Below, piece by piece: positions 1-10,509 of a DNA stretch of 64,000 bases; the stretch's first letter is position 1; the number at the start of each line of letters is the position of its first letter. The DNA comes from Linum tenue. Its lineage: Eukaryota; Streptophyta; Magnoliopsida; Malpighiales; Linaceae. Where the stretch lies: NCBI GenBank assembly GCA_946122785.1, contig CAMGYJ010000006.1, positions 42,304,066 to 42,368,065 of the forward strand. Direction: 5' to 3'. The notes beneath the pieces were generated by a model. That model saw nothing but the letters and a program-made list of their open reading frames with translations. It made no database searches and was not told where the DNA came from. A program made the translations under genes and the position numbers.

Positions 1-2
1 GG

Positions 3-389
3 TTTAGCAAGAAACAAGCTTCCGTAGCCTTGTCTACAGCAGAGGCTGAATATGTGGCAGCCAGCCTTTGTTGTACACAACTACTTTGGTTAAAACACCA
101 GCTCCTCGACTATGGTGTTCATCAGAAGACTCTTGTAGTCCTCTGTGACAACACCAGTGCCATAAACATGGCCAAAAACCCTGTCCAGCACTCTAGAACC
201 AAACACATCGACATTCGTTATCACTTAATTAGGGAGCTAGTTGAGCACGGTCAAATTAGTCTTGAGTTTGTTCCCACTTCAAGTCAATAGGCTAACATTT
301 TCACCAAGCCTTTAAGATCTGAACCATTCCTACATATCCATCGTGAACTAGGAATGTTTTCCAGGATCGAGATTGAAAATCTGCATTGA
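3..389 (+). pseudogene. Ty1/copia RNase H, C-terminal end (broken)
   Basis: This is the end of a copia polyprotein and continues from outside the window. The frame reads SKKQASVALSTAEAEYVAAS, the signature of copia RNase H, with the catalytic-region acidic residues in AEAEY and CDNTSAI and the conserved HIDIRYH motif. A TAG at 288-290 interrupts it, but the same frame continues with ANIFTKPL, the near-universal copia C-terminus, and stops at 387-389. RNase H removes the RNA template during reverse transcription. The in-frame stop and the absence of upstream pol in the window make this a remnant. The family assignment is firm; the exact lineage is inferred only from the extra ORF downstream, as in Sirevirus-type copia. 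Confidence 0.9.
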
Positions 390-560
390 ATACTCATATC
401 CCTTGATGGAATTATTAGCATTCCTCGTCTAAGTCTTTTCCTGTACTCTTTCGCCCCAAGTTTATTCACCTTACCTTTTATCAAAACCTCCAGTTCTATA
501 CTTTCCCCACTTGAGTCCTTCCATATTTCCTCCTATCGTAACCTTCATGTCCTCCTCTTC

Positions 561-568
561 TATTTAAA
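561..568 (+). promoter_or_regulatory. TATA-like box before the env-like ORF
   Basis: The sequence tatttaaa lies 68 bases upstream of the ATG at 636, in a pyrimidine-rich spacer between RNase H and the extra ORF. The spacing would place a start site near 590-600 with a short leader. That it acts as a separate promoter for the accessory ORF is inference. Confidence 0.3.
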
Positions 569-635
569 GAAGCTCTCCCACCCTTTTCTGCTCACACTCA
601 TCCTTATCAATCTCAAACTCAGCCCGTAAAGAATC

Positions 636-1743
636 ATGGCTCATCCAAATCCTCATGTCAACCTTGCTTTGGTGCACGCTGCAATTTTCAATGGGAAATG
701 CTTCGCCAATGCTAAGGACTACTCAAGATATCTGCTCAAGTTTCAAGATCGTCCTCTTTGTCCTTCAGTGTCCCTTGCACCCTCAGTGTTCAATAGGTAT
801 GACATGAACATTCCTCCTTGATCAATGCAATTGGCTGGTCAGATGTACTTCTGGATCAAAACTTCGGTTTCTGTCCAGAAGCGGTGCATATGTTCTATTC
901 AAACATGAGGCCATGCTACACACCCAGCCTCCATCTTTTACCACGATCGTCTTCAATTTTCCGATCTTAATCAATGTGAATCTTCTGTCTCAACTTCTCG
1001 GCATCCCCATCCAAGGTGAGGAAGTCATGGATGAATCTGATTTCCAAGATGTTGGTTTCGACAAAGTGGCTACAATCAGGACATACATGCATGACATAGG
1101 GCGTTACTATCCGTCAACTCTCTCTTCCGGCAGATTACCAGATGATCTCAAAGTACTTCACTTTTACATCACTAGGGTCTTTCTGTCTCGCTCTCATGGG
1201 CTGACTACCGTCTCTCCTTCAGATCTATGGATTATGGCCAGTTCCAAAGAGAACCGTGTCATCTACTACCCTCATCTTATGTTCGATCATATGATGCGCT
1301 ACCATGATGATAACTATGATGAGGAACTTCCTTCCCCCCCCCCCCCCCCACAAATTACCTTGTTGTTGCGTGGTCTTGGCATTGATCTTCGCTACAAAGT
1401 TTCCCATGTGAATCTCATTGATCAGCTTCATGCTCAGTTCATCCTTCGCAAGGTGGATGCCTCTGTCGGTCTTCGTCTCCCTAGGGTCAATGTCCCAGGG
1501 GGAGACAGGACTGCTGCTGATGAAGTTGTTCCTTTGCCAGAAGATGGTCTTAGCATTGCAGACCTTGTTGAAGATAATTCTGACAAAGGGAAGCAGAAAC
1601 TAGTCCTCCATCACCTAGAGTTTATCCGTCACTCGTTCCAGCACGACAATGAGGCAAGCACTAGTAGGCAGATTCCTGAGGAACCAGAAGGAAGCGAATG
1701 GGACATTTCTGACTATATACCATCACCACCTTATCCATTCTAA
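636..1743 (+). pseudogene. env-like / plant-transposon extra ORF of the copia element (frameshifted)
   Basis: Downstream of copia RNase H, one protein is spread over three frames. It starts at ATG 636 (frame stops at 819-821), continues in a second frame from about 836 (DQNFGFCPEAVHMFYSNM) and ends in a third frame from about 913 to the stop at 1741-1743. The last part holds PILINVNLLSQLLGIP, LKVLHFYITRVFL and a LWIMAS segment. The layout resembles the uncharacterised plant-transposon protein family found 3' of pol in Sirevirus-like elements. A run of about 13 C at 1336-1348 encodes prolines and is a likely slippage site. The C-terminal part is acidic and low in complexity. The function of the family is unknown, and 'env-like' refers to position only. 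Confidence 0.6.
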
Positions 1744-1749
1744 GTTAGC

Positions 1750-2790
1750 TCTAGGTTCAGGGGGATTTAGTAGCTGAGTCGGGTCTAGCGAGAAAGAGTC
1801 ATAGAGTCAGTTGATTGTTTGAGGTTCATTGTCTTTTCCTTCAATAAAGCTTAGCTTATGCTGAGCATGAGTCAGTTTATGAGTCTGTTCTGAATTCGGT
1901 ATAGTTTCTTTTCAATATGCTTTTTTATTTCATGAAATAAATAAAGCTCCCTCTTCGGTTCACTCTTGTATTGTTGAACATTCTGGTATATTATAAGTTG
2001 GAACAATCTGCACGTAATCTGTGTGTTAAGTGTATGTAGGAACAACAGGTACAACAGATGAGGGCCATTGACTGTCAATGTGTCCGCATAGCAAGAAAGG
2101 AAAGGAACGAGCAAGATGGGAATTCAAATCAAGCAGGAGAAAAGACAATCTCAAATCCAAGAGTTACCAAATCCAGAGATTTCACAGCAAGGCGGAAAAT
2201 TGAATGCGGCAACGGCTATGTGCTGGTACTAGTATAAAGCAAGGAAGGTTAGAATAGAGGAGATACTTTTCGGAGATCGATCAAGTGAAAAATAGCAAGA
2301 GTGTGTTGCTGTAATCAGATTGATAGAGAAGTGGTAGAGTGATCGGGGAGATTGCTCAGGTAGATTGACGGGGAGTTGATATGGGTTTACAGGTACATCA
2401 ACAGGGAGTTGACTGTTGTTACAGTCTGATTATTCCGAGACGATTGATCACCGAAGCTTCGTATTCTATCACTTGCTCATCAAGATCATATCCTTAGTGC
2501 AACGTCAGTGATCACAGATAAGTGAATCACTAACCGTGGATTAGTCACTGTTGATATCCTCTTTCTCTCAACCCTGGATACCACGTAAAAATTGGATGTG
2601 TCACTTTAAATTTTGCACTTGTGATTTCTGCATTATGTAACCTTGTTCATATTGTGTTCTTCATAAAACCTGCATACTGAGTTGTTTTGATCGAAGAAAC
2701 CTCAAAGGAAGCTTCTGTTAACTAGTGAAGCAAACGACTGTGTTTGGTTTAGCTGTTAGATTTTAAACAGAAGGTTTCAGGGGGTGTTCT
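1750..2790 (+). repeat. 3' non-coding region and probable 3' LTR of the copia element
   Basis: The end of the extra ORF is followed by a polypurine stretch (ttcagggggat, 1757-1767). A non-coding kilobase with a TATA-like tataaa near 2232 comes next. A second ggtttcaggggg motif sits near 2770. This order (PPT, U3, TATA, R/U5) suits a 3' LTR, but no second copy is in the window to compare with, so I could not fix the boundaries or a target-site duplication. No convincing coding sequence is present. Confidence 0.35.
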
Positions 2791-2994
2791 CGGTGGGCTG
2801 GTGAGAAAAACGAGTTTAATAGAATTGTGGGCTTTCGTCCTTAAATTAAAGCCCACCACTTTACATCAATTATACACGTGAATGAATAACAAGTTGAGCA
2901 GAACGTAAAACCAATTTATCAAATCAAACCATTGTTTTCCACTTTTTGATTAAACTGCAGGTATAAAATTCCACACCAGAAGAAGAGAAAGCAG

Positions 2995-3291
2995 GTGGAG
3001 TTAGAAGAAAGGCGCTACCACGCCTATGAGAACACAAAACTGTATAAGGAGCGAACCAAGCGTCTCCATGACGCTCGACTCAGAGGCTCAAAAGAGTTTC
3101 AGATGGGCGACAACTCCCGCATGCGACTCTTTCAGGCAAAGTTGCGCTCCCGGTGGTCTGGACCATTCTCGGTCACCTAGGTGTTTCCCTACGTCACCAT
3201 CGAAATTGCCAATCCGTAGATTGAGCCCTTCAAGATAAACGAGCATCGCCTCAAGCTGTACCTGGGAGGCAACCCCACCTCAGTTTGCATT
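2995..3291 (+). pseudogene. Athila-like Ty3/gypsy integrase C-terminal tail (element B)
   Basis: The frame reads [33 protein letters not shown] and [13 protein letters not shown]. It passes a TAG at 3178-3180 and continues with VFPYVTIEI, a second stop, then INEHRLKLYLGG. This is the GPY/F-like chromatin- and DNA-contact tail of integrase in the Athila/Tat branch of gypsy elements. Catalytic integrase, RT, protease and gag are absent upstream, where copia-related sequence lies, so element B is truncated at its 5' side. The last portion of the tail is followed directly by the pol-env spacer. Confidence 0.85.
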
Positions 3292-3469
3292 ATTTTCCTT
3301 TTCTCTTCTTGTTTTTGATTTCGTGTGTCGTGTGTCGAACATGGAGTTTTGTGGTTAGTGATCATGTCGTGTGGTGTCGTTGTATGTGAAAATTTGGTCT
3401 CAGGGCCTATGGGGTGTTTTTGGTGTTTTGTGTTGATTCTGGCGTGTTTGGGTGAAGAAAGGTAGAAAC

Positions 3470-3840
3470 TTCATAGAAGTTACGCGCACAGGCATCAAGT
3501 TACGGTCAAGGCCGTAAATTTGGAAGCCTGGCCGTAACTTCTTGAGGTCGTCTGGGACGACTGGGGGTGATCCCCAGAAGTTACAAGCAAAAGCTCGAAG
3601 TTACGATCATGGTCGTAACTTTCGAGCCTAGCTCGTAACTTCAAGTAGGTGATCCCAAGAGGTTATGGGCACAGGAAATTGGCGAGTTACGGCCAAAGTT
3701 ACAGCCGTAACTCAGCCGATTATCCCGTAACAGAACGACTCGTTCTAGTCAGTGAGTTAAGCTCCGAGTTATAGCTATAACTTGCTTGATGAAGCCATAA
3801 CTTCGGCTTCATCTACAAAAGGGCGAGCTATGCCCGTCAC
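3470..3840 (+). promoter_or_regulatory. Palindrome array with TATA-like site in the pol-env spacer of element B
   Basis: At least four imperfect inverted repeats built on gttacgg / ccgtaac lie here; the clearest pairs AAGTTACGA at 3598-3606 with TCGTAACTT at 3613-3621. They are followed by ctacaaaagggcgagc near 3817, in the place where the LTRs of the same family have ttataaaagggctac after a similar array. This resemblance to an LTR U3 region is seen directly. A promoter role for the env-like ORF at 4425 is inference. Confidence 0.4.
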
Positions 3841-4424
3841 TCCGCACCATAACCATGAACACCCCTTGTCGGAAACCTCAGTCACCGCCGATCTTCCCGC
3901 TCACTTTTCGGCTACTCCCGACCTCCGATCGAGGCGCCATTAGTGGCGCTGGGCTCCTCTCGGCGAGGCGCACCGAATGCCGACCCCCATTCATATGTCA
4001 CCCATTATCCCCCTCGCTTGAAATCACCTCCGGCGACCCTCCAATGGGTTTTCCCCAGGTCTGATTCTGTCAGGCGTTCTCCCGCCTTCCCGGCCCCCTC
4101 GCTCTACTTTCCTTCTTGTGTCCCCAGGTTGGTCTTTTTGCTTATATTTGTCTGTTTGGAGAATTGGATTGTAGAGTGTAGGGTGAATTGAACCTGTTTT
4201 GCATGCTTTGATGTTTAGGTGGGAGAATGTTAGTTACTTGTGCATGTGTAGTGTGCTTGAAGTTGTTAGAACCGAATTTTTGACCCGTTTCTACAGTTAT
4301 CATACTGCAGTGTAGTGGATTGCGCTTAAGTGTGGGGGAAATGCTGGCCCTGTTGGTCCACTTTCCATGATTAATTTGGTTACTAACAAGTTTCGAGATG
4401 TGTGGTTGTCTTTTTTGCAGGGAA

Positions 4425-5805
4425 ATGGCCAACCCGGACCATGCCTTCCTCTAGGGCCTCTAGTACACCGAGGCCTACGATGCTACGTTCCCCAAAATGC
4501 GGGTGGCAGAGATTGGGTGCCACTACTGCCTCAATCTGGACTACTTCAACCAGTTCTTATGCCGCGATCCCATCGTGGCGACCATCCCTCATCCTCAGTG
4601 GGTGCTGGAGCTCCAGGACGACATCTAAGAGGAGCTCACCGTGGAGTTCTACAACACCTTCAGCCAGAATAGGAAGAAGATGGCTTACCATGCTGGTGCG
4701 GTCAGCTTCCGTCTTGGACGCCACCACCACAACTTGAGCTACCATGAGTTCAGCACCGCCCTCGTTCTGGACCCCACTCAGATGTTTGAGGTCGAGCCTA
4801 CCTTCTCGTAGGCTGACTACAGGGGTTCTACAAGAGAATTTGCCTGCACCAGTATGCTGCAGTCCCCTATGCTCATGCCGGACCTGGGCCAGCCAGCTGC
4901 AGGCTGCGTGGCGCTTCCTCCAAGCATTGCTAGCTCACTTCGTCATTCCCAGTCAGGAGGCTTCCGGGCAGGTGACGAAGCGACACATGTACAACGTCAT
5001 CTCCATCTAGGGGTGGGCATTCGGTCGGTTCGGTTCAAACCGAACCGAAATTATGCATACCGGGTCCCCGAATTCTATCAAACCTCAAACCGAATTCGAA
5101 CCGAATTATAATTCGGTTCGGTCGGTTCAAACCGAATTATAATTCGGTTCGGTTCGGTTCGGTTTTTCATACAAAACCGAAATAGTGAGGTTAGCTTGTG
5201 TCTTCTCTTATTTAAATTATTTTTCACCCCTAATGTAAACAATAAATATGCATCATCAATGATAAAATCAAACATTTCAACACCTAAGTCATAAAACATT
5301 AACATGATTCAAATATTTAACTCTCATAATAAGTAGAAACATAAAAATCCACCAATTAGAGCTTGCAATTATAATAATTCGGTTTTTCGGTTCGGAATTC
5401 GGAAATTCGGTTCGGTCGAAAGGACCCTGATTTCCGAAATATGCCCTTTTCTCTTCCGAATTCCGAACCGAATAACATTAATTCGGTTTCGGTTCGGTTT
5501 ATATTCGGTTCGGTTAGGTTCGGTTCGGTTTTACCGAACCGTATGCCCACCCCTATCTCCATCCCATCTCCATGAGCTATGCCCAGGACGGCCTCAACCT
5601 GCGCTCTGTTCTTGTGATCTCTTTCTCCCGACAGAGGAACCACTCGAAGGTCGCCACACTGCATGGAGGGTCCTTCATCACTCGCCTAGCCCGGTACTTT
5701 GGCGTGTCGCTGGACGACTGCACTTTAGTCGGGCACTCCAGAGAATTCCCCAAGGAGACCATGAATTGCACAAATACAATCAATCTTCGCGAAAATAACT
5801 CATAA
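4425..5805 (+). pseudogene. Athila env-like ORF (ORF after pol), interrupted by a hAT MITE
   Basis: ATG 4425 lies four bases after a strong plant splice acceptor (tcttttttgcag, ending 4420). The frame gives MRVAEIGCHYCLNLDYFNQF, then LTVEFYNTFSQ, VSFRLGRHHHNLSYHEF and stops in between (for example after HAFL and ELQDDI). A neighbouring frame continues with AWRFLQALLAHFVIPSQEAS. After a MITE at 5008-5555 it resumes as MSYAQDGLNLRSVLVISF and LHGGSFITRLARYFGV. The pattern (EFYNTF, FRLG, GGSFIT) matches the Athila 'ORF1/env-like' family that follows pol. Its biochemical role is unproven. Several stops and shifts show that it is dead. The 3' end is cut by a fragment of a foreign LTR from 5766. Confidence 0.7.
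5008..5555. mobile_element. hAT-type MITE, 548 bp
   Basis: The ends form terminal inverted repeats: taggggtgggcattcggt at the left, and the complement of accgtatgcccaccccta at the right. It is flanked by a perfect 8-bp target duplication, tctccatc, at 5000-5007 and 5556-5563. The interior has many ttcggttcgg repeats next to both ends and no coding capacity. An 8-bp duplication with TAGGGGTGG ends is the mark of a non-autonomous hAT element. It sits inside the env-like ORF of element B. Confidence 0.93.
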
Positions 5806-6290
5806 CTTTGTATTAAAACACACCCACACACTAATCATTCAATCCATACAAACATTCACATCATTGTAGCTAGGGTTTACACACACCCAAGTGAAAAGGG
5901 AAACTACTCCATGCTACGATGGAGAAAACACAAGGGAGAAGAAGGAAAACCATCTTAGAGATGTTAGCCTTGCTCCTTGTGGTGTAGAGATCCTCCTTTT
6001 GGGAAGAAATTCCCAAAACCTTTCTTTAGATGAAACCCTAACCTTTTCTCTTCTATGATTTGTTAGTTTCTCTCTCTAGAAAGGTGAAGAAGAAGAAGTT
6101 TCCCATACTAGGTCTACCTCTTTTTTCCTTCAGCTCAGCCCTCCTTTTATACCTAGGTCGAAATCAGTTCACGGTCCTAGTTCACGATCGTGAACATCCT
6201 CCTTGGACCGTGATGTCGAGCAAATCCGCATCGTTTCATTTAGTATGTTCACGGTCTGGTACTTGAGTTCACGGTCTTAGTGACCGTGTG
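5766..6290 (-). repeat. Internal fragment of a C-type LTR
   Basis: About 525 bases match 16520-17040, the middle of the 5' LTR of element C, almost base for base at the start (cacacccacacactaatc, ctcccttttc-like blocks). On the minus strand it keeps the TATA box (complement of ttttatacc near 6146) and three gttcacgg palindromes. Both LTR ends are missing. It lies within the 3' part of element B, so it is a truncated insertion or a copy left by recombination. Confidence 0.8.
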
Positions 6291-7656
6291 CTTTGATGTT
6301 TTGTGTTTTGTTGTTTTGAGTCGAACTGAATTTTAGTGTGTTTTTGTTTTATTGTGTCCCATGGGGCTGCCACTTATGCTCCTAACTCCTACCCAGTGTG
6401 AGTGGCTGTGTTGTTTCTTGCCATGTTTTTCAGAATCTAGTCCATTTCTAGTCTGCTCATGCTGACTCGTCCCATTTCCAGTCCCACTACAGTCTGTTTT
6501 CCCAATAACATCGTTCCCCTTATCTTTCCATCTTCTCCATTGAGGGTAAATTCGTGCTTAAGTGTGTGTGTGTTGGGGAGGGGGGGTGTATATCTTTGAC
6601 TGCATAGATGTGTTTGTGTGGTTGCATAGATGTCCAAATTTTGATTTGAGGGCTCCAAGTATTGTTCCTTGCAATAACCTGCTCATATGATTTCAATTGA
6701 CAGTGTTTATGGTTATATGCAACCTAGGCAGGTAGTTGTAGCACTATGGAGGATGTTGAAGTATAAGATTTTTCCTATTTGTCTCCTTGTTGTGCCGGTT
6801 GATTTTGTGGACTAGTGGATTTAGGACCCTTGATTCATGTGGTATTAATGACTCCCCCTATGCTGTGGCGTGGACTCGTGTATCGTAAATGGTGCTCAAT
6901 TCAATGAAAAAGCAGTTGGTCCTCTATGTCGGAAAAAATTTGAAAATTTAAACATGGGGTAAGGCCAACGTGTGTCGAACCGTTCACTACACAAAATCGG
7001 GTTTTGTAAGAGAATTTAGGAATCCTTAGTGGGTTAGGCCTACAAGGTGAAGCTAAGTTTTCTCTAGTATAAGTAAAAATTCCACCCGCTGAACGGTTTG
7101 CCTATCGAGGATGTGTTTTTAAGGGCACAGATAGAGCTTCTGACCCCTCTTAATTTCATTGACCCTCCACATGAGTGGAGAAAAAGGAGTTAAAAGAAGT
7201 ACTATGGAGTATGATTGATGTACATAAATTGCTCTTGCTCGATCAATAAGGGTCGACCGCGCATAAAATTGCAGTTTGGAATCCCAACAAAGTGTGAATG
7301 AGAAAAACAAAAGAAAAAGAAAACAAAAGTATGAAAAAGTGGTTCCAACGAATGAAATGGAATGGAAGAGCACCTAATACGAAGAGTCCTTGGTCGTTAA
7401 ATTATGTGAGTCTCGTTATCCACGAATTGACTATCCTAATTTCACTGCTTCTCATGATCCTGGCTTGAGTCTAGAACTCGCATTGAGAGAGATAAGGAAC
7501 ATCGTAGAAGACCAGTTGGCCTCATAAGTTCCTAAATGATCTAGGAAATCTTCTACCGACGATTGGGGTTTCATGTTGATGTAAGGGTCTGGAGAGTTGC
7601 ATTTGTTGAGCTAGGTTTGCTTGGGGACAAACAAATAGTTAAGTGTGGGGGGAATT
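6291..7656 (+). other. 3' untranslated region and polypurine tract of element B
   Basis: There is no coding sequence. A stretch near 6540-6690 (purine tract followed by ccaaattttgatttgaggg) is the reverse complement of the 3' UTR of element C near 10140-10240, showing common ancestry. The region ends in the polypurine tract aagtgtggggggaattt at 7641-7657, which would prime plus-strand DNA synthesis directly before the LTR at 7657. Confidence 0.6.
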
Positions 7657-8981
7657 TGATAATGCTATATTCGAACATGTTTTTCCCACCATTACTTGAT
7701 CCTTTGAGCTTGTATTCTTGTTATCGTGGCCCGTTTTATGCTAGGTCGTGTTGGTTTATGGTGGTTCAGGTCCTAGTACGTAAACGGGGGGCGAAAGAGC
7801 GTGTTTTTGGACGATTTGGAGCAAATGGGCAGAAAGTTGGGAGGAGTTACGGTCGCAACTGTAACTTGTCCCAAGAGCCCCGTAACTTCTCGGAGTAGAA
7901 GTGCCAAGGTTCCAGATAGCTATTTGGAGTTACGGCTAGACCTTCAAAGTTAAGGTCTGGACCGTAACTCATCTTTTGCACCTGTAACTCTTGGGTAGCG
8001 ATGACACCAGTTCCAGGGGCATTTTTGGAGTTACAGCCTCCCTCTCGAGTTAAGGTTGAGGTTGTAACTCCTCCAAATAAGTCGTAACTCTTGGTTTACG
8101 TAGATCAGGAACGACGCTGTTTTCTGGAGAGTTACGGGTGGGCAAGCCAAGTTACGGCCGTAGCTCGCGGATTCTCAGCTTATAAAAGGGCTACTCGGGC
8201 AAAAGGCAAAGGATTAGGATTTTCTGAGTTCTAAAGGCAGAAAAAGAACCCTAGAGAGAGTGACGAAGGAAAACCCTTGGGCAAGGATTGGAGCATTCTG
8301 AAGACTTTGGAGCTCGACTCCTCAACGTCAGAGTACCTATTAATTAGCCACTAGGAGCAGATTCCCATTGTCGTTTTGATGATGTCTTCTCTGAGCATGA
8401 CGTTCTCACATCTCTCCATGGAGTAACTTTCCATTTCATCTGGGTATGAAGAACCCTAACTGTGTATGAACCCCATTTGCAAATGATTGATTTGATAAAT
8501 TTAGTTGAGGAATTAATTAGAATTGCATGAGTCCTGATCAAACCTGTGTAACTCCTACTTTAACCTAGAACGATAGTCTCTAATAGGTTAAAAGAGCAAC
8601 TTTGAATTCAAAGTGGTAAATCAACTACTTTAGTCGAGAATTCAATTCCCCACTCCGTACTGGTAGAGTGTAATCGCCCGCCAGGTATTCGAATTGAGAG
8701 AGTCTGGATAACTTTAAGAGTCCAGAACATTACTTGTTGCACACTAGGGGGAACCATACCTGGATTACCTTTAGCACCTGAAAAGAACCAGAACATTACT
8801 TGTTTTTCATTCTTCTTGCTTTGGAATCACTTCACTCACTTAGTCCCCCTAGATAATAGAAGTTCACGGAGTAGGTAGTATATCTAGAGCCCTGGTCAAT
8901 AATTTAAACTGAACCACTATTTTGCATTTCCATTCTGGGATTATATTTGGTCGCAGTTTGGTGTTGTGTCGTAGCGTGTCA
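7657..8981 (+). repeat. 3' LTR of element B (Athila-like, GTTACGG family)
   Basis: It starts tgataatgctatattcgaac after the polypurine tract and ends gtagcgtgtca. The LTR at 60621-62078 has the same start (tgataacgccatatttgaac), the same end and the same order of blocks. From about 7845 to 8170 it holds an array of gttacgg / ccgtaac inverted repeats, followed by a TATA box at 8181 and the transcribed blocks gagagagtg and ctctccatgg. The length is about 1325 bp. What follows at 8982 is the interior of element C, not a primer site, so this is a 3' LTR. Confidence 0.85.
8181..8187 (+). promoter_or_regulatory. LTR promoter TATA box
   Basis: The sequence tataaaa lies directly after the palindrome array and 50-60 bases before a block (ccctagagagagtg) shared with the LTR at 60621, consistent with U3/R organisation. 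In the sister LTR the equivalent site is tatttaa at 61153. Confidence 0.6.
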
Positions 8982-10509
8982 AGTTCACAGAACGGTTGTC
9001 ATCACTAGCTTGACCGGAGGTCTTATACATGGGTCCAAATGATTGGCAATTGTCTTGGACATGGGGAAAAGCCCTTTTGGGTGCTGGCAAACATAACATG
9101 AGGTCCTACATCTTAAACCTAAAACCAAAGGTTCCATGGTTTCACTAGAACCTTTCCTATAATCAATGGCCACTAGCAACAGCCAAAAACCACTCTTCCC
9201 TTCTCCCAAACCATTACCAACCACGAACTACATTCAAGCACACTTCCTCAATCCATTCTTGCTATCCACATCTCAATCATAGTAGTGAAGGAGGTGTTTC
9301 AATGGCTTGACTGCCAAGAAACCCTTTATAGAGCATATACTTAGACTTTTGTGGCAACTCTCTACTTTTATTTATCCCGTTTTATTACCTCTTTTTCGTT
9401 TCCTTTTTTCTAACTTCCATTTCTTTTCTTTTCTTTTCTTTTCCTTTTCTTTTCTTTTCTTTCTCTTTTTTTTCAAGGGGGGTACTAGAGAGCTAAACAT
9501 TTGCCAACTTAACACTTAACGAACCTCCGCCAACACTACTTCTTCATTGCTATCAAGAACCGTGCAAAATCCACCTATGTAGAACCTCAATGGAGCTCAA
9601 AAGCGAAAGGTCCGAGACACAAGGATGACTCACGTTTTAACACGAAGAAAGGAGATGGGGTCGTTCTATCAATCACCATTAGGCTCAACAAGCACAAAGA
9701 TCCTAACATTAGAACGTTCCCCAAAGTCACACGACTCAAAGGTGTTGACTAGGTGATAAGATGTTTCGAGACAATCAACTTTTGGGCGTGGATTAATCCT
9801 ATGCCTCCATCATAGTCACTAGTGACAACGGTGAATGTTTCTTGCCATGGTAAGAGGGATCTAAGCACACAAGAAGAAGACGATCGACACAAAACTCATA
9901 TGGCTGCCTAATCACTCAATTGTCTATTCCCATTTCACAAAATTCTATGCAAGGAAATTGTGATCAAAGAGTAACCAAGTCAAGACATCCATTCATTTAA
10001 GCACACATGAGAACTAGGCTTTTGCACACACCTAGTGCAATTCTAAGTCTTCATCATAGCACACACTCAATCAAATGCAATCGGTTCACGGTCAATGCCA
10101 ATAAACATGAGATTCACCCCACAAACCGACCACTTTGATCATGCAACGCTTGGAGCCCTCAAATTTGAAAATTTGGGCATATATAAAGGCTCCAAGAAAT
10201 CAATCACAAACACAAGCACAATAATAAACTACCCCCACGCTTAAGATCGACATTTCCCTCAATGGCGTAAAATAGGGGGTAGAGCGATGTTACCGCAAAG
10301 CTTGGCAAGTGAAAGTGGGACAGTTTCTAGGGTAGGAGATTTGAGATTCCAAAGAGGAGGAGTAAACACACAAAACACAATCACATTCTCGCTCGAGGCG
10401 AGGTTATTACACATAACAATATGCCACATCCAAAAGAAGCACAAACCTCCGTTGAGTTGCCTCCCAACAAACGCTAGTTTAACGTCTCAAGCTAGACGAA
10501 GCCTTCAGA
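8982..10509 (-). other. 3' untranslated region of element C, 3' LTR missing
   Basis: This is non-coding and collinear with the 3' UTR of element D (32473-33300): both contain ggttgtcaycactagct, cttggacay and gtactagagag blocks and a pyrimidine tract (tttct repeats at 9415-9475). About 475 bp of UTR and the whole 3' LTR present in D are absent here. The break coincides with the end of the LTR of element B at 8981. Confidence 0.65.

Noticed and set aside
3855..4191. Two overlapping + frames (69 and 82 codons) in the pol-env spacer
   Set aside because: They are proline/serine-rich with no similarity to known Athila ORFs; more likely leader or intron sequence before the env-like ORF.
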